Shown here piece after piece: positions 43,166 to 51,787 of a stretch of DNA of 64,000 nucleotides (position 1 is the first letter of the stretch; every line of letters starts with the position of its first letter). The stretch is from Pseudomonas frederiksbergensis. GTDB taxonomy: Bacteria > Pseudomonadota > Gammaproteobacteria > Pseudomonadales > Pseudomonadaceae. The notes under the pieces are model-generated. The model did no database searches and was not told the DNA's origin. It saw nothing but the letters and a program-made list of their open reading frames with translations. Both the position numbers and the translations under genes were made by a program. The DNA lies in the NCBI RefSeq assembly GCF_001874645.1, contig NZ_CP017887.1, positions 124,001 to 188,000 of the forward strand, written 5' to 3'.

Positions 43166-43555
43166 ATGAAATTAATCAAAACCATATCAATTCTGACGGT
43201 GCCAATCGTTCTCTCCGGGTGTGAAGAAGCTCAAAAATCCATGCTTGTACTCAATGAGAACAAGCAAGCAACGGTGATTTCGAACAGCGGCTATCACACC
43301 GTCACGGTTTCAGGAACCTATACAATTCAGACTGCAGATCCACAGGGTCATTATTTTTTAGTAGATGCCCCATGCGGGAGGCTTAGTTTTTCTTATCCAA
43401 GTTCAAACGTCCTTCGATATGAGAACGGTCACGCCCTCAGCAGCAACACAGCGGAGTGTGGTCTTCATTCACAGGCTGCAGATCAAGAATGGCACCTGGT
43501 CTTGAAGTCAGTAACAGGGTTCACCGCGCGCCCACCTAACGACTGGCCCTACTAG
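43166..43555 (+). CDS. Small lipoprotein, 129 aa
   Basis: Signal with lipobox LSGC (residues 16-19), then a beta-rich mature domain with two Cys (DAPCGRLSF and TAECGLHS). No family is recognised. Likely periplasmic face of a membrane. Adjacent to the exported 97-residue protein and the acyltransferase. Confidence 0.7.
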   Translation: MKLIKTISILTVPIVLSGCEEAQKSMLVLNENKQATVISNSGYHTVTVSGTYTIQTADPQGHYFLVDAPCGRLSFSYPSSNVLRYENGHALSSNTAECGLHSQAADQEWHLVLKSVTGFTARPPNDWPY

Positions 43556-43651
43556 TCACCCTTCTGGTCAAGAACGCACACAGGCCAGTAGCACAGCAGC
43601 CGAAGATCTCGGCGCCTGTCGGCCATCACTAGAAGAATTAGAGAAAATTCG

Positions 43652-44857
43652 ATGAGCAGTAGTAAAAATTGGGAAATTGAGTTCTTGCGGGGTGCCGCCA
43701 TTCTGATGACGTTGGTGACCCACGTGAATCAGATGCTGCCTTTCCACGCTGAGTTTTTGGCCAAAGTTTTTAACGTCTACTCGCCTTGGTCTGGGGTGGA
43801 CCTGTTCTTTTGCATTTCTGGATTTGTCGTTAGCAAAAGCTATTTGGACTATTTCGATAAACATCGTACGCAGGGCAATTTCGGTATCGCTGCGATTTCG
43901 TTCTGGATCCGCCGTGCTTATCGACTTTTGCCGACTGCCTGGCTGTGGATACTAATCCCGCTGGTCTTCTCGATTCTTTTTAACCAGTCGAATGCATTTG
44001 ACTCCTGGTACAACAACCTACGCAGCTTTACGGCTGTAGCTACCTTCAGTGGCAACCTTGCAAATCAGTTTGGTGTGCTTCTGGGCCCCAACTCTGTGTA
44101 CTGGAGCTTGGCCTTGGAGGAGCAATTTTACTTCATATTCCCCCTTTTCCTGCTGCTGGTGACTTCGCCGAAGTGGAGAGTAATCGCTCTGCTGTTGCTA
44201 ATCGCAGCCCAGTTCGGCTTCGACCGTAACGCCTTCGCTCCTCCCCCTGCAGGTCTACTATTTTCCTTCCGACTGGATGCGATGATGTGGGGAGTTCTGC
44301 TGTGCATTTTTACTCGAACGGACCTCTACAAGCAGGTTGAGCCAACGACGCTTAATGATAGTCTTCTCCCAAGGATCCTGGTCACGCTGTTCCTGCTTTA
44401 CATGCTCGGGGCCATAGCTGGACAACTGATTCTGACCCCAATAGCCGTGGGATTAATCGCAATCGTCTCTGCTCTCATTGTGTGGCTCGCGAGCTACCAA
44501 AAAGGCTACATCTTCTGCCCGTTATTTCTGACCGGACCGCTTAAGTGGTTAGGCTCAAGGTCGTACGCCCTTTATGTCATCCATATGTTCGCTTATCACT
44601 TGAGCACCGAGATCTGGAGCCGCGTGGCAGCTGGAAACGACTCTACCCTCACAAGCAGCTACACAACTGAGCTGCTACTGACCTCCGCAGTCATCATGCT
44701 CGTAATGAGTGAACTCAATTATCGATATGTCGAGCAACCGTTGCGAAAGCGCGGGGCCGAAATCGCCAAACGGAAACTGGCTCAGGTAGGAGAGAACAAA
44801 ACCGAGCTGGCAGGCTCTCCAGCCGAACTGATTGGTGTTCCAGATAGTGCTAAATGA
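43652..44857 (+). CDS. Acyltransferase 3-family membrane protein
   Basis: A 401-residue inner-membrane O-acyltransferase, the family that adds acetyl or other acyl groups to sugars of LPS, capsule or peptidoglycan. The N-terminus has FLRGAAILMTLVTHVNQM with the catalytic His, then SGVDLFFCISGFV and a basic FWIRRAYRLLPTAW, all typical. About ten membrane helices follow and the end reads NYRYVEQPLRKRG, the family tail. Start at 43652 with GAGAA upstream. It may modify the cell surface, for example against phage; that is inference. Confidence 0.9.
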   Translation: MSSSKNWEIEFLRGAAILMTLVTHVNQMLPFHAEFLAKVFNVYSPWSGVDLFFCISGFVVSKSYLDYFDKHRTQGNFGIAAISFWIRRAYRLLPTAWLWILIPLVFSILFNQSNAFDSWYNNLRSFTAVATFSGNLANQFGVLLGPNSVYWSLALEEQFYFIFPLFLLLVTSPKWRVIALLLLIAAQFGFDRNAFAPPPAGLLFSFRLDAMMWGVLLCIFTRTDLYKQVEPTTLNDSLLPRILVTLFLLYMLGAIAGQLILTPIAVGLIAIVSALIVWLASYQKGYIFCPLFLTGPLKWLGSRSYALYVIHMFAYHLSTEIWSRVAAGNDSTLTSSYTTELLLTSAVIMLVMSELNYRYVEQPLRKRGAEIAKRKLAQVGENKTELAGSPAELIGVPDSAK

Positions 44858-44961
44858 CGCTGGGTTAGTGGTCTAGCCTCCCTTGGGGATAATCGCAGCT
44901 TGTCTCGACAGGCAAGCTGCTCCCCCCTCTGCATTCCCTCTCGAACGACAAGGAAGAACCC

Positions 44962-45351
44962 ATGAAGGACACCCTGATACCAGATCACTACTCCACCCTT
45001 TTCGCGCGGCGCCTCCTGAACTTCACCCTGGAGTCGACCAAGGCACATTTTGAGGAGAATCCACCCACTCAAGGCCAGATCCTCATCTTGTCAATGCAGC
45101 AGCACAACATGAACCGCTACCGGTTGGTAAAGGTGATCAATCCGGCGAGCGGGCGCCGACGGAGGATCATTATCAGTCATGGGGAGGCGTTCGGTGGAGC
45201 GTCCTACTACCGTAGCGGAAAGAGCTGTTTCGCCCCAACGGGACAGACGAAACTCCTCCCGCCGGTACCGGCTGTTGCAGAACGACTGTCTTTTGACCAT
45301 GACACCACGTTGTCAGATGAGGACCTTGCGGAGCTACTGGCTTCTGGCTAA
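44962..45351 (+). CDS. Hypothetical protein, 129 aa
   Basis: No family is recognised. Helical start (LFARRLLNFTLESTKAHFEE), then a strand-rich QGQILILSMQQHNMNRYRLVKVINP and a basic RRRRIIISHGEAFGGASYYRSGKSC. AAGGAAG precedes the ATG. A weak C/G palindrome (44875-44888 area) stands about 85 bp upstream. Its end overlaps the opposing gene by 18 bases. Confidence 0.6.
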   Translation: MKDTLIPDHYSTLFARRLLNFTLESTKAHFEENPPTQGQILILSMQQHNMNRYRLVKVINPASGRRRRIIISHGEAFGGASYYRSGKSCFAPTGQTKLLPPVPAVAERLSFDHDTTLSDEDLAELLASG

Positions 45352-46020
45352 ACCACTATCCCCCTTTATTCGAGCCAACTCAGTTCGTTGCGCCGACAAG
45401 AGTCGGTTCAGCTCTTCAGCCTTTCGAACCTCAAAAGGACTAAACCAGAAAGAATTCCCTGGTAAGGGAAGGATGTCTGGCGTAGGCAATTTATTTCGAA
45501 CCTCCGCATACCACGGCGCCCAGTATCCATTCTTTCTCATAGCATCTTGATACATGGACGGTGCATCGGTTGAGTCCAGGCCAAGCATCTGTCTGCATTC
45601 TCGCCCCTCAAAACTGAAGCAACCTATCCTGGCGACACCGTCTAACGCAGCGCTACGAAACATTGCCTCCGAATCGGTAAACACGAGTAAGCAAATGCCG
45701 ATTGGCAGGTGAATGATGAGAGGCTTGAAGCTCTCTTGCATCAGGACTATAAGGAGCCCCAGTGCGACGAGCATTCCACCAATCATCTTTGGCATGAAGT
45801 AGCCGAAATATTGATATGTCGTGGCGCTTAACCATGATGATGATCGAAGATCATCACTAGATACCGGGACTGCTCGGGCGAGCTTTATGCTGGAGTAAGC
45901 ACACACACCGAGGTAAGTCCAAAGCGCTGCAACCCCAAAAATGAAGACGACAATCGGCAAAAGTGTCGTAATTGAACGGTCATGCGGGGGCGTTGTTTTG
46001 TCTACGTTTGAAAGGGACAT
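45334..46020 (-). CDS. Membrane protein, 228 aa
   Basis: No family is recognised. Three hydrophobic segments (about 20-42, 75-97 and 100-115) and a soluble C-terminal half with two Cys (RIGCFSFEGRECRQM) and charged helices. AAAGGA lies upstream of the ATG. Palindrome copy 14 is 73 bp upstream. It is the last backbone gene before the mobile-element nest. Confidence 0.65.
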   Translation of the reverse strand: MSLSNVDKTTPPHDRSITTLLPIVVFIFGVAALWTYLGVCAYSSIKLARAVPVSSDDLRSSSWLSATTYQYFGYFMPKMIGGMLVALGLLIVLMQESFKPLIIHLPIGICLLVFTDSEAMFRSAALDGVARIGCFSFEGRECRQMLGLDSTDAPSMYQDAMRKNGYWAPWYAEVRNKLPTPDILPLPGNSFWFSPFEVRKAEELNRLLSAQRTELARIKGDSGLARSQ

Positions 46021-46092
46021 CGCGTAAATCCTTTAGCTGTTACCAATGCCCTCATGCTGAATGGTCCATGCTGCATGACGTACTACAAATTA

Positions 46093-46108
46093 CCCCCTCT
46101 CAAGGGGG
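46093..46108. repeat. C5-N6-G5 palindrome, copy 14
   Basis: CCCCC 46093-46097, TCTCAA, GGGGG 46104-46108, preceded on the minus strand by ATATG. It is 73 bp before the start at 46020 and is the last copy in the window. Confidence 0.75.
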
Positions 46109-46109
46109 C

Positions 46110-46502
46110 ATATCCAACGATCACGCTTGCATTATGAGCAGACGCTCCTCAGATCGATGCTCGATACGCTCAAGCCAGGCGATATCCTTCTGGGTGATGC
46201 CTATTACGCCACTTATTTTCTGCTCTACGAATTACAGCGCAGAGGCGTGGACGGTGTGTTTGAGCAGTACGGTATACGTCGGCGCAGTACGGACTTTCGA
46301 CTGGGCCAGAGTTTGGGTACAGAAGATCACCTGATCGAATATCAAAAACCTGTACGCCGACCTGTGTGGATGAGCCAGCAGTATTTTGAACAGGCCCCGC
46401 AGCGATTGCAGATTCGGGAACTTAGAGTGGGTGGAAAAACCTTGGCAACCACACTGAAGTGCCCCAAGCAGGTGCCCAAGATGGCGCTCAAGTCGCTGTA
46501 CA
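46110..46502 (+). pseudogene. IS4-type transposase, 5' piece
   Basis: The reading DTLKPGDILLGDAYYATYFL, with the catalytic Asp of the DDE fold, through MALKSLY is the middle of an IS4-family transposase. Its N-terminal 150-200 residues are missing, so the left edge near 46110 is a truncation joint, directly beside palindrome copy 14. It stops at the insertion point of the IS66-type element, whose 8-bp target copy is 46495-46502. The rest continues at 56304. Confidence 0.85.
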
Positions 46503-46532
46503 GTAAGCGTCCGCTTAACACACCTTGCGTGA

Positions 46533-46751
46533 TTAAACGGGCACCCACCTGTGCGGCAACAGCTCGGTAATCTCACTCGCCCGCTGCGTCGGCAGGCGTG
46601 TAAGAACATCCTTCAAATAAGCATACGGATCATGCCCGTTGAGCCGCGCCGACTGGATCAAACTCATGATCGCCGCCGCACGTTTACCGCTGCGTAATGA
46701 ACCCGCGAATAGCCAGTTCGAGCGTCCAAGAGCCCACGGGCGGATTTGGTT
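46533..46751 (-). pseudogene. tnpC: IS66 TnpC, C-terminal piece
   Basis: Begins NQIRPWALGRSNWLFAGS, the conserved downstream side of the family's WVE-N motif, and ends at the TAA at 46533. Separated from the middle piece by the group II intron. Joined in silico to 49098-49466 and 52870-53808 it gives an unbroken 508-residue transposase. Confidence 0.85.
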
Positions 46752-49097
46752 GTCGGGTAGTCAGACGCGGTTACCCGCGTCCAACCCCCTAAGAACCGTG
46801 CATGCGAGTTTCCCAGCACACGGCTCAAGCCTCTACAAAGGCACTGTTAAGTACCCGGCTATACCTCTTTAACATTGGCGTACTGCTGATCTCTGGGGCA
46901 ACGCAGATGATAGATCTCAAGATTGACTGCGGCGTCCGTTCCGCCGTCGGCCAACTTTACGATGTGACGGCTATGCCACGGCGTATCTTTGGTAACGGGC
47001 TTATGACAAACAGAACATAGGCCGCCTTGCTGTCGCCAGACGCGATACAGCTTCGCTCGTCCCTTCGTTGATTTGAGCATTTTCTTGCCCCATCGGAACT
47101 CAAAATACTCATCCCAATTGGGGTCGTGCGGGTTGGCAGCAGCCTTGATCTTGATGTGCCGCACTATCGGCGTGTCCGATTCCTTCAGTAAGGTGTATTC
47201 CCTTGCCTTACCGTCTGCGTATTTTTCAACGGTGGAGAACACCCACCGGCGCGATCCTCGGACTTTAAAATACCTGTCCTTGACCCACCGGATTCCTTTG
47301 CGCGGATGCCGCCTCACCGCCCAGCGCCAGAGCATTATCCAGACTTCGCTGTCTACCTGATTGAAGACTTTTTTGGCGACCACGTGGCTATGATAGTTCG
47401 CCCATCCCCGTAAAATCGGGTTGAGCAGCCCAATCAAATTGACCTGTTTAATCGACTTGTTGGTCTTGATCACTTCCCGGAGCTTGGCAAGGTGAGCCCT
47501 AATGTTCGCTTTCGATGGCTTGATCAGGAGCTTGCCGTTGTACTTGCGCAAGTTCCATCCGAGGAAGTCGAACCCGTCCCCTATGTGCGTTATTTTGGTT
47601 TTTTCCGGAGAGAGGACAAGTCCACGCTCTGCTAGAAAATCAACCACAGCGGGCCTGACTTCATTCTCCAGCCACTCTTTCGAACAGCCAGTGATGATGA
47701 AGTCATCTGCATAACGCACCATCTGCATTTTTCGGGCTGTCCACTTTGCATTGGGAAACCTCTTCGCCAGCATCGCTTCCAACCCGTCCAGCGCCATGTT
47801 CGCCAACACCGGGGATATGATGCCTCCCTGCGGGGTTCCGGCGTGGCTGGGGAATAGCTCATTCCGGTAGACGTAGCCGGCTTTGAGCCATTTCTGCAAA
47901 ATCGCCTTATCCATAGGGATGTGGGCGATCAACCAGCCATGGCTGATATTGTCGAAACAGCCTTGAATGTCGCCCTCTAACACCCACTCCGCGTTTGCTT
48001 TTCGTGACAGCACACCAAAGCACTGTGCGGCGGCATCCGCAGTTGAGCGTTCCGGCCTGAATCCATAAGAGTTCGGATCGGCGGTGGTTTCCGCTATCGG
48101 TTCCAGAGCCAGCAAATGGAGCGCCTGCATGGCCCGGCATTTCATCGCGGGAATTCCGAGAGGTCTCGTCTTGCCGTTTTTCTTCGGAATAAGCACTCTC
48201 CGAAGCGGAAGCGGCGAGTAGCCTCGCCGCCTCAATGACGCAATCGCACCGATCTTGGCCCTCGGTGTATTCCAAGTGACCTTGTCCACACCGGGGGTAT
48301 TCTTGCCTTTGTTTTCAGACACCCGTTTCACGGCTAAAGCTTTGCCGCTAAACGAGTGAGTCAGCAGCCATTGCAAGGCTTTCGCCTTATTATGCCTGCC
48401 GTCTTGTACAGCCTTCACAATACGCGCTTGCAGCCCTCTTACTCGACGTTGAGCGTCGGCCCAATTGATGCCGTCCCACGACGTGCCGGAAGGTGCACAC
48501 GCCAATGCTGCTGCGTTCATTTGCCCTCCCTCCGTTGAAAGGGTTCTACCTACTCTCTTGTGAAGAGAGACCATGAGGACGTCTGCCCGCTTTCGCGTGA
48601 AGTGATGTTTCAACTTCTATCCAGCCCGTTACAGGCTGGCGTTCGCTTTTTCCTCGTTCCTTCGCCCGCACCGCCATGGGCCGTTTTTGCAAATGGCTGT
48701 CCCCGAGGGGAGCGATACGGGATTTCCACGTTCCGCTTACTGAAGTACGTCGGGTTAGGTGCCTGCTATCGACCGGGAGGCATGTGGGTCACGAACGCGC
48801 GTGCAGAAAAACGCTGTTCCCACCTCCGCTACCTTTTGGTTCGAGCGTATAAGCCATTTCCGCTCGTTCAATTTAACGATCTTTACGCAGGTTCACATGT
48901 GTTCACCATACCGACTATCTAGCCCTTGTCCGGCCATGGCTGCCAGAAGAGTACGCCTCTCACGATTAGTACCCCACACCTTGCGGTGCCTCGTCACATT
49001 GTCGAAAGCGCTCTTGATTCAGCCTTCTAGATTCACCCGGTGACACGGGTGGTTCCCTCAAAGGGGAACAACTTCTGTAAGCGACTTCGTGTCGCAC
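46752..49097 (-). mobile_element. Group II intron
   Basis: The 5' end on the minus strand starts GTGCGACACGAAG at 49097, the group II consensus. The 3' end is CTACCCGAC at 46752. The flanking exons read NNWVE and NQIRPW of IS66 TnpC, so splicing or removal restores the frame. The 2346-bp element contains one reverse transcriptase gene. It can account for survival of the host gene if it splices. Confidence 0.9.
46859..48520 (-). CDS. ltrA: Group II intron reverse transcriptase/maturase
   Basis: A 553-residue multi-domain protein. Reverse transcriptase blocks are visible: TRPLGIPAMKCRAMQALHLLALEPI, YGFRPERSTADAA, EGDIQGCFDNISH, GTPQGGIISPVLANM, and the catalytic MVRYADDFIITG. The maturase X region follows (LRGWANYHSH, VDSEVWIMLWRWAVRRH). 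The C-terminus is an HNH endonuclease (CSVCHKP and SRHIVKLADGGTDAAVNLEIYHLRCP). All parts look intact. GGAGGG lies six bases before the ATG at 48520. Confidence 0.93.
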   Translation of the reverse strand: MNAAALACAPSGTSWDGINWADAQRRVRGLQARIVKAVQDGRHNKAKALQWLLTHSFSGKALAVKRVSENKGKNTPGVDKVTWNTPRAKIGAIASLRRRGYSPLPLRRVLIPKKNGKTRPLGIPAMKCRAMQALHLLALEPIAETTADPNSYGFRPERSTADAAAQCFGVLSRKANAEWVLEGDIQGCFDNISHGWLIAHIPMDKAILQKWLKAGYVYRNELFPSHAGTPQGGIISPVLANMALDGLEAMLAKRFPNAKWTARKMQMVRYADDFIITGCSKEWLENEVRPAVVDFLAERGLVLSPEKTKITHIGDGFDFLGWNLRKYNGKLLIKPSKANIRAHLAKLREVIKTNKSIKQVNLIGLLNPILRGWANYHSHVVAKKVFNQVDSEVWIMLWRWAVRRHPRKGIRWVKDRYFKVRGSRRWVFSTVEKYADGKAREYTLLKESDTPIVRHIKIKAAANPHDPNWDEYFEFRWGKKMLKSTKGRAKLYRVWRQQGGLCSVCHKPVTKDTPWHSRHIVKLADGGTDAAVNLEIYHLRCPRDQQYANVKEV

Positions 49098-49466
49098 TTC
49101 AACCCAATTGTTGTCGATGGGCACAGCGCCGTCATCGAGATAGCGCGTCAGCGCTATCCAGCGTTTGAGGCTGTAATCCAACGCCTTGGCGATGGCCGAT
49201 CCCTCAGGCACAAGCTGCCTCTGGGCGATCATCCAGGTATGAAGTGCGTCGATAATCGGCGCTGCTTTTTCCTGCCGTATTCGCTGCCGATCACACGGAT
49301 CCAGCTCGCGGACTTCTCGCTCAACTTCGTACAATGCCGCGATGTAGTGCAGCGCTTTTTCGGCGATCTGGCTTTTGTTGGTCGCGTGCAAGTCGAAGAA
49401 CTTGCGGCGTGCATGGGCCATGCAGCCGATCTCCGTGACGCCCAGTTCAAAGCCTGCCTTGTACCC
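49098..49466 (-). pseudogene. tnpC: IS66 TnpC, middle piece
   Basis: Reads GYKAGFELGVTEIGCMAHARRKFFDLH with the transposase core, to AVPIDNNWVE where the intron enters at 49097. Its left side joins the N-terminal piece exactly in frame at DFA-GYK once the RIT element is removed. Confidence 0.85.
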
Positions 49467-49494
49467 GCCATTATGTGCTCCAACACATAATGGC
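49467..49494. repeat. 28-bp hairpin at the left tip of the RIT element
   Basis: An 11-bp perfect inverted repeat with a six-base loop, immediately outside the 25-bp terminal repeat and absent from the right end. Confidence 0.8.
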
Positions 49495-49519
49495 GGTTAT
49501 GTTGCGGCCTGAGTTATGT
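49495..49519. repeat. RIT terminal inverted repeat, left
   Basis: A 25-bp sequence beginning GGTTATGTTGCGG, the exact complement of 52845-52869. Confidence 0.9.
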
Positions 49520-49622
49520 GATCCCGACCGGCCGAATAGGCAGTTTCTCTGTTGTCGATAGGTGATTGACGCAACATAAATTGCAGCGCCTTGGTAGACC
49601 TTCATCACCTGGAGTGTCTGCC

Positions 49623-50846
49623 ATGTTCGAGAATATCTACTCTTCAAACGCTGCCTGTAAACGCCATCATGCGGGATCGCTGGCCGCTGAACGCGAGCGA
49701 TACCTACAGCACTGTGCTGAGCAGGGCTGTACGCATGCCTCCCTTTACTTGAAGGCGTGCTGCTTGCTTTGGATTGCCGAGCGGGTGCAGCCAAGCGACC
49801 TCAATGCAATCAATTCGTCACGGCTGCGCCAGATCATTCACGAAGGGCCATTGCCGGCCAATTCTCCTGCAACTGCTACGACGTTGATAAACACCGCAAG
49901 ACCTTGGTTTAAGTTCCTAGGCTGGTGGCAAGAGCCAACGGAGACAACTCCATTCGAGGAGAATCTTGAGCTTTTCGTCTCGTGGATGCGGGATGAACGC
50001 GGCTTGACACCATGTACCATCAGTCAATGGCGCAGTCGAGCGGCAACCTTTTTGCGTTGGTGCTTCAACACAGGCCGCAGATTTTCGACGCTTAGCCCCG
50101 AGGATATTGATGCCTACTTCATCACCTACGGTGCGCAACGGTGGTCGCGAATTTCGGCAGGGCACATCGCAACAATGTTGCGGGCATTCCTGCGCTACGC
50201 GGCAACGCAGGGAGCATGCAGCAGTACATTGGCCGACTCGATCCGCTCCCCGCGACATTACGCCCTAGAGTCACTTCCCTATGCACTGAGCTGGGAGGAT
50301 GTTCAGCGAGTACTCGCAACTACAAATTCAAGCTCTGAACGCGATGTGCGAGATCGAGCCATCCTGATGCTTCTCGCCGTCTACGGTTTACGCCGGGGAG
50401 AAGTTGCCTCACTCCGGTTGGATCAGATCGACTGGGCTGCTGGCCAATTGCGTATTTGGCGATTGAAGCGCCGTCAGCCGCAGGTTTATCCATTGGCGTT
50501 CACAGTGGCTGAGGCATTAGCACAATACGTCGACACAGTGCGTCCGAAGGTACTGCACCCTGAGATATTCATCCGAACTCGGGCGCCGCGAATCCCCATC
50601 TCCGCTGCTGGTCTATACAACATCGTCAGCGGCAGATTGCATCTGCTCAACATACAAGCTGCACATTTGGGGCCGCACGCGCTTCGACACGCATGCGCGG
50701 CCAGGCTGCTCGCCAATGGGCTGAGCCTCAAGGAGATTGGCGACCACCTTGGCCACCGCAGCACATCGGCGACAATGACGTACACAAAGGTTGATCTGGT
50801 CTCGTTACGTGAAGTCGGTGACTTCGACCTGGGAGACCTGCTGTGA
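49623..50846 (+). CDS. RIT tyrosine recombinase A
   Basis: A 407-residue tyrosine recombinase. Catalytic residues read in GLRRGEVASL (Arg), HALRHACAARLL (His-x-x-Arg), LGHRS (His) and MTYTKVDL (Tyr). An N-terminal extension precedes the core-binding SAM-like domain (ENLELFVSWMRDERGLTPCTI). Start at 49623 with GGAGTG nine bases upstream. Its stop overlaps the next start (GTGA), typical of RIT operons. Confidence 0.88.
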   Translation: MFENIYSSNAACKRHHAGSLAAERERYLQHCAEQGCTHASLYLKACCLLWIAERVQPSDLNAINSSRLRQIIHEGPLPANSPATATTLINTARPWFKFLGWWQEPTETTPFEENLELFVSWMRDERGLTPCTISQWRSRAATFLRWCFNTGRRFSTLSPEDIDAYFITYGAQRWSRISAGHIATMLRAFLRYAATQGACSSTLADSIRSPRHYALESLPYALSWEDVQRVLATTNSSSERDVRDRAILMLLAVYGLRRGEVASLRLDQIDWAAGQLRIWRLKRRQPQVYPLAFTVAEALAQYVDTVRPKVLHPEIFIRTRAPRIPISAAGLYNIVSGRLHLLNIQAAHLGPHALRHACAARLLANGLSLKEIGDHLGHRSTSATMTYTKVDLVSLREVGDFDLGDLL

Positions 50847-51787
50847 GAACCTTGGACGTAGTCAATGCCTACGTGGCAGTCCGTCGTGCCCAAGGCGTGG
50901 GCCTGAATAGCAGTGCTAGAGTGCTGCGTCAGTTTGCACGTGAGACTGGAAACCTACCGCTCCCCGAAGTTACTCCAGAGGCAGTGGCCGCATTTCTGCA
51001 CGGGCACGGTGAGCTAAGTGCTACGTGGAAGACGAAGCGAGGATTACTTGTTAGCTTTTATCGCTTCGCAATCGCACGTGGCCACGCAACGATCTCGCCC
51101 CTGCCGGAACGACCACCACAGCTTCCACCGGCACAGACTCCCTATGTCTATGCGACCGCAGAAATACAGCACCTGTTAGATGCCACCGTCATACTGAGTA
51201 CCTCGCTCAGTCGCCTTCAAGCTGCGACATACAGAACCCTCCTGCTGATCCTTTACGGTGCCGGGTTGCGCGTCGGAGAGGCGATCAGACTAAACCTCTG
51301 TGACGTCGACCTCGAGCAGCGAATCATCACCGTTCGTGACACAAAGTTTTATAAGACAAGGCTGGTGCCGATTGGGCCCAGGCTGGCATCGAAACTGCGA
51401 GTCTATCTACGACAACGTTGCGCGCTAGCACTTCCACTAGGCCAAGACTCTGCCCTACTGTGCACTCGTACTGGTCATCGCCTGAACTACCAATACGTCA
51501 TAACTCTCTTCCAACGCGTTCGTTTGGCTGCGGGCATTACTCGCCCAACTGGCGAGCTACGGCCTCCGCGCCTCCATGATCTGCGGCATACAGCCGCCGT
51601 TCATCGTGTACTGGGATGGTATCGCGCCGGTAAGGATGTACAGCGGCTATTGCCGCAATTAGCAACGTATTTGGGGCATGTCGACATAAGGTCGACCCAG
51701 CGCTATCTGCGTATGACTCCCGAACTGTTGTACGAAGCGAGCCGCCGATTTGCCATTTATTCAGGCCAGGAGATTGATCATGAATGA
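50843..51787 (+). CDS. RIT tyrosine recombinase B
   Basis: A 314-residue tyrosine recombinase starting at GTG 50843, overlapping the first gene by four bases. Catalytic motifs: GAGLRVGEAIRL (Arg), LHDLRHTAAVHRVL (His-x-x-Arg), YLGHVD (His) and TQRYLRM (Tyr). Translational coupling to both neighbours suggests the three proteins act in one complex. Confidence 0.88.
   Translation: MRTLDVVNAYVAVRRAQGVGLNSSARVLRQFARETGNLPLPEVTPEAVAAFLHGHGELSATWKTKRGLLVSFYRFAIARGHATISPLPERPPQLPPAQTPYVYATAEIQHLLDATVILSTSLSRLQAATYRTLLLILYGAGLRVGEAIRLNLCDVDLEQRIITVRDTKFYKTRLVPIGPRLASKLRVYLRQRCALALPLGQDSALLCTRTGHRLNYQYVITLFQRVRLAAGITRPTGELRPPRLHDLRHTAAVHRVLGWYRAGKDVQRLLPQLATYLGHVDIRSTQRYLRMTPELLYEASRRFAIYSGQEIDHE

Noticed and set aside
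1598..46108. The repeated short palindromes as a CRISPR array or REP/ERIC family
   Set aside because: Copies are single and far apart, with no regular spacers or cas genes, and they are shorter and differently built than REP or ERIC sequences.
1..46110. Naming the element as a particular plasmid or ICE family
   Set aside because: No replication, partition, relaxase or conjugation gene is visible in the window, so the type cannot be supported.
49467..49494. The hairpin at the RIT tip as an integron attC site
   Set aside because: There is no integron integrase, no cassette array and no attC-style R and L boxes; it is tied to the RIT end by the frame restoration.
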